8,125 bases of DNA from Pseudomonadota bacterium (GTDB lineage Bacteria; Pseudomonadota; Alphaproteobacteria; Caulobacterales; Caulobacteraceae). Positions 5,801-8,125 of this stretch are shown one piece after another. Where the stretch lies: NCBI GenBank assembly GCA_023412655.1, contig JAEYNH010000026.1, positions 1 through 8,125 on the forward strand, given 5' to 3'. The position numbers and the translations under genes are program-made. Position 1 is the first letter of the stretch, and each line of letters opens with the position of its first letter. A model generated the notes under the pieces. It searched no databases. It was not told where the DNA came from and saw only the letters and a program-made list of their open reading frames with translations.

Positions 5801-7108
5801 CTAACGCCGCCGCAGGGCGAGATACAGGGCCGCCCCCGCCGCCAGCGGGACGAGGCTGTAGGCCAGCTCGACGGGCCGGGCGGTGGAGATCAGGGCCAGG
5901 GCGCAGGCGATGGCCGTTGCGGCGGTGAGCATGGCGCCCGCCCGCGGCCCCGGCGGCAGGCCGCGGGCCAGGCGGATCAGCGAGGCGCCGGCCAGGATGT
6001 AGGCATAGAGCGCCAGCAGGGCCGCGACATTGATCAGGATGCCGAACTGCTCGCCAAGGGTGGGCGCTCCGGTGGCGACGGCGGCGATGGTCATCAGCAC
6101 GCCCACCAGCAGCAGGTTGATGGCCGGCATGCCCCCGGCGCGGCTGGCGAACCGGGCCAGGAAGGCGCCTTCGTCGGCGGCGCCCCGGGTGGTCTCGGCC
6201 GAGAACAGGATCCAGGCGGTGGTGCAGCCTGCGGTGCGGGCCAGGGCGCAGACGGCGATGAACGCCCCGGCCCCCAGCCCCAGGGCCGTCCGGGCGGCCT
6301 CTGCGAAGGGGGCGGTGGAGGCCGACAGCGCGGCGGCCGGCAGCAGGCCCATCAGCACCACGCAGGCGGCGATGTAGACGGCGGCGGTGGCGACGACGCC
6401 CAGGATGGTGGCGCGGGGCACGTTGCGGGCGGGGTCGCGCACCACCAGGGCGACGGCGGCGGCGCCCTCCAGCCCCAGGAAGGCCCAGAAGGCGGCCAGG
6501 CCGCTGTCGTGGACGGCCTGGAGAACGCCGAGGCCCTGCGGGTTCCAGGAGGCGCGGAACACCGCCGGGTCGAACCAGAACCAGCCGATGAGGGCGGCGA
6601 GCAGCACCGGCAGGAGGCCGAGCGCCAGCGTCCAGCCTTCCACCCGGGCCACCAGCCGCGGCCCGATCCACGAAGCCAGTATCCCCAGCCAGATGACCGT
6701 CAGGGTGGTCGCGAGACGCGCTCCAGGCCCCTGCAGGGCCGGCGCCAGATAGGCGGCGTAGCCGGCCACGGCCAGGGCGATGGCGACGCTGCCGAACCAG
6801 CAGGAGCACCAGTAGGCGAGCGTGGTCTGCACCCCGAAGAAGCGGCCGAGGCCCGCCTGGACGTAGCCGGCCAGGCCCGTCGCCCCCGGGACCAGCGGCC
6901 CCAGCCAGACGAACACCCCCGCCACCGCAAGAGCCGCGGCGGTGGCCGCCAGCCAGCCGAGGATGGAGATGGAGCCCACCGCCCCGAGGGTCGCCGGCAG
7001 GAGGTAGACGCCCGAGCCGATCATGGCGCCCATGACCAGGGCGGCGGCCCCCAGCAGGCCGATGCGGCCGTGTGGATCGGTCGCCTTGCCGGCGGCTTCA
7101 GCTGTCAT
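5801..7108 (-). CDS. APC-family amino acid/polyamine antiporter, AdiC-like
   Basis: The 435-residue inner-membrane protein has about 12 hydrophobic segments and belongs to the basic amino acid/polyamine antiporter branch of the APC superfamily. The TM1 breakpoint motif GAMIGSGVYLLP (27-38) and the TM6 region WAFLGLEGAAA followed by RDPARNVPRATI closely follow E. coli AdiC (arginine/agmatine antiporter). Trp208, Glu214 and Trp299 line up with AdiC Trp202, Glu208 and Trp293. The positions of AdiC Asn22 and Asn101 are Ala28 and Ser107, so the substrate may differ from arginine/agmatine. The ATG at 7108 was chosen because GGGAGG lies six bases upstream and the first 25 residues of the longer frame are hydrophilic and lack a ribosome site. 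It lies 22 bases after the LOG gene and 26 before the Rieske gene, so it probably imports or exchanges a compound those enzymes handle. Confidence 0.88.
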   Translation of the reverse strand: MTAEAAGKATDPHGRIGLLGAAALVMGAMIGSGVYLLPATLGAVGSISILGWLAATAAALAVAGVFVWLGPLVPGATGLAGYVQAGLGRFFGVQTTLAYWCSCWFGSVAIALAVAGYAAYLAPALQGPGARLATTLTVIWLGILASWIGPRLVARVEGWTLALGLLPVLLAALIGWFWFDPAVFRASWNPQGLGVLQAVHDSGLAAFWAFLGLEGAAAVALVVRDPARNVPRATILGVVATAAVYIAACVVLMGLLPAAALSASTAPFAEAARTALGLGAGAFIAVCALARTAGCTTAWILFSAETTRGAADEGAFLARFASRAGGMPAINLLLVGVLMTIAAVATGAPTLGEQFGILINVAALLALYAYILAGASLIRLARGLPPGPRAGAMLTAATAIACALALISTARPVELAYSLVPLAAGAALYLALRRR

Positions 7109-7130
7109 GGGGCCCCTCCCGGAGAGGAGG

Positions 7131-7718
7131 CTAGTACCGCTGTTCGACGGGCGCCACGCCCCATTTCGGCGGCGGCGGGACATAGGCGCGGAACCGCTCG
7201 ATCGCCTCGCCGGTGGTGTCGGCGTAGATCAGCATGTCGGCGTAGGGCTGCTTGAGGAAGCCGTAGTCGGCCATCTGCTGGATGGTCCGGCGCAGGAGAT
7301 CGTAATAGCCCGCCACATTGACGAAGCCGCAGGGCTTGGAGTGGAAGCCCAGCTGGGCCCAGGTCCACTGCTCGAAGATCTCCTCGAAGGTGCCCGGCCC
7401 GCCCGGCAGGCAGAGGAAGCCGCCCGACAGCTCGGCCATCTTCCACTTGCGCTCGTGCATGGAGTTGACGACCACCAGGTCCGTGAGGCCGGTGTGGGCG
7501 ATCTCCTGGCTGATCAGGTCGGCGGGCATCACCCCCACCACCTTGCCGCCGGCCGCCAGGGCCGCGTCGGCCGCCGCCCCCATCAGGCCCACGCGCCCGC
7601 CCCCGTAGACCAGGGTCAGGCCCTCGCGGGCGATCAAGGTTCCCGCCGCAACCGCCTCTTCCATGAAGCGGGCATCGGTTCCGGGCGACGATCCACAGTA
7701 GAGACAGATGCTCTGCAC
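7131..7718 (-). CDS. LOG-family (TIGR00730) nucleoside monophosphate phosphoribohydrolase
   Basis: The 195-residue Rossmann-fold protein belongs to the LOG/YgdH-like family. Characterised members split N6-modified AMP (cytokinin ribotide) or AMP into free base and ribose 5-phosphate. Visible signatures are the N-terminal ICLYCGSSPG (4-13), YGGGRVGLMG (38-47), the HERK motif (88-91, with the catalytic Arg90) and PGGPGTFEE (105-113, with the catalytic Glu113). The start is taken as GTG at 7718, which has GGAAG four bases upstream and puts the first beta strand at residue 4, as in family members. A TTG at 7760 would add 14 residues but has no ribosome site. It is the first gene of the minus-strand run and is divergent from the cold-shock gene. 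It could be an independent housekeeping gene that happens to lead the cluster, or could salvage a base released by it. Confidence 0.87.
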   Translation of the reverse strand: MQSICLYCGSSPGTDARFMEEAVAAGTLIAREGLTLVYGGGRVGLMGAAADAALAAGGKVVGVMPADLISQEIAHTGLTDLVVVNSMHERKWKMAELSGGFLCLPGGPGTFEEIFEQWTWAQLGFHSKPCGFVNVAGYYDLLRRTIQQMADYGFLKQPYADMLIYADTTGEAIERFRAYVPPPPKWGVAPVEQRY

Positions 7719-7775
7719 GGGGCTTCCGTTGCAACCTGTGCTCGAAAGAGCGCGGTACAATGAGCCGTTAAAAGA

Positions 7776-7788
7776 CCCGTGTCACGGG
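7776..7788. promoter_or_regulatory. Perfect 13-bp palindrome CCCGTG-T-CACGGG, candidate operator
   Basis: Two 6-base arms are exact complements around one T. It lies between the LOG start and the cold-shock gene's likely -10 box. As DNA it could be a dimeric regulator site for either gene; as RNA it could form a short hairpin. No known regulator is assigned. Confidence 0.35.
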
Positions 7789-7812
7789 CGCTGGTCACGC
7801 GGAATTTCCACA

Positions 7813-7820
7813 GCTACAAC
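7813..7820 (+). promoter_or_regulatory. Candidate -10 element GCTACAAC for the cold-shock gene
   Basis: The eight bases match the alphaproteobacterial housekeeping -10 consensus GCTANAWC fully. The best -35 candidate, TGGTC at 7792-7796, matches TTGAC at only three of five positions and is 16 bases away. Transcription would begin near 7826 and leave a leader of about 75 bases. Confidence 0.4.
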
Positions 7821-7901
7821 ATCCGCACGGCTCGTCGCGTGGATTGGCCGGGCGTCCCCCCGAGGGGCGGCGCGAGACTTCTATCGGTTAGGTTACGGCG
7901 A

Positions 7902-8125
7902 ATGGCGAGCGGCACGGTCAAGTGGTTCAACACCGCTAAAGGCTTTGGTTTCATCCAACCGGACGACGGCGGACAGGACGTCTTCGTTCACATCTCGGCA
8001 GTGGCCCAGGCGGGGCTCGACGCCCTGAACGAAGGCGACCAAGTCGACTACGAACTCGAACAGGATCGACGCTCGGGCAAGCTGGCCGCGACCTCGATCG
8101 TGGTGACGGCGCAAGGCGCCCCGGC
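7902..8125 (+). CDS. Cold-shock domain protein (CspA family), 5' part
   Basis: The ATG at 7902 opens a frame that runs off the window end after 74 codons without a stop. The product is a nucleic-acid-binding cold-shock domain: VKWFN (6-10), RNP1 KGFGFI (13-18) and RNP2 VFVHI (27-31), ending with the usual strand near LAATSIVV. Such proteins bind single-stranded RNA/DNA, act as RNA chaperones and antiterminators, and are often induced by cold or in stationary phase. The domain is essentially complete by about residue 69; the visible tail (TAQGAP...) goes beyond a minimal CspA, so the protein may have a short extension or a second domain outside the window. Only a weak ribosome site (TAGG, about 10 bases upstream) is seen. 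An antisense open frame over it is a shadow. Confidence 0.92.
   Translation, partial: MASGTVKWFNTAKGFGFIQPDDGGQDVFVHISAVAQAGLDALNEGDQVDYELEQDRRSGKLAATSIVVTAQGAP

Larger units (their letters stand above)
7719..7901 (+). promoter_or_regulatory. Divergent regulatory region with structured cold-shock leader
   Basis: This 183-base region separates the LOG-led run (minus) from the cold-shock gene (plus). It contains TACAAT at 7756-7761, a 13-bp palindrome at 7776-7788, a GGAATTTCC palindrome at 7801-7809, a GCTACAAC -10-like box at 7813-7820, a 7-bp long-range inverted repeat (GAGCCGT 7762-7768 with ACGGCTC 7827-7833) and a CCCC-CGA-GGGG hairpin at 7857-7867. Cold-shock genes often carry long folded leaders, which fits. 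No convincing minus-strand promoter could be chosen. Confidence 0.5.

Noticed and set aside
4689..5804. A 371-codon plus-strand frame antisense to the Rieske gene
   Set aside because: The product is rich in Val, Gly, Asp and His in a codon-complement pattern, while the opposite strand encodes a complete protein with all Rieske and iron ligands.
5775..6809. N-terminal extension of the Rieske frame, suggesting a 685-residue fusion
   Set aside because: The extra part is Arg/Pro/Gly-rich noise antiparallel in frame to the permease gene; a strong ribosome site and ATG at 5774 define the real start.
7729..7761. TTGCAA and TACAAT as a paired sigma-70-type promoter
   Set aside because: The spacer is 21 bases, too long for a standard promoter; only the TACAAT is kept as a possible -10.

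Overview
The window is very GC-rich. Its gene density, short intergenic gaps and protein types suggest an alphaproteobacterium, probably of the Caulobacter/Phenylobacterium group. That placement is inferred from composition, the style of the RTX C-terminus and the cold-shock protein; no marker gene settles it. No tRNA, rRNA, CRISPR array, transposase or phage gene is visible.

Left part, plus strand (1-3084): the C-terminal end of a GNAT-type acetyltransferase runs in from the left edge. After a 225-base non-coding stretch comes one large gene (436-3084, 882 aa). It encodes an RTX-type secreted protein with six Ig-like repeats, a proline-rich linker coded by a C10 tract and GGGGCC repeats, about 14 calcium-binding nonapeptides and a C-terminal segment of the kind read by type I secretion systems. 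The last four Ig repeats are a mosaic with identical DNA stretches of up to 120 bp, and the C10 tract is a plausible slippage site.

Middle and right part, minus strand (7718 down to 3098): five genes lie head to tail with gaps of only 22, 26, 10 and 30 bases, so they are probably one operon. In transcription order they encode a LOG/TIGR00730-type nucleotide phosphoribohydrolase, an AdiC-like APC-family amino acid/polyamine transporter, a Rieske non-heme iron oxygenase alpha subunit, an exported MetX-like alpha/beta hydrolase, and a RibD-C/dihydrofolate-reductase-like protein. The run ends convergently, 13 bases from the RTX gene stop. The set reads as uptake plus oxidative and hydrolytic handling of an unknown small, probably nitrogen-containing, molecule. 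This is a hypothesis from neighbourhood, not a recognised pathway.

Right edge, plus strand (7902-8125): the start of a cold-shock domain gene, cut by the window end. It is divergent from the five-gene run across a 183-base region that holds a good alphaproteobacterial -10 match, a 13-bp palindrome and other inverted repeats, consistent with a structured cspA-type leader and/or operator sites.
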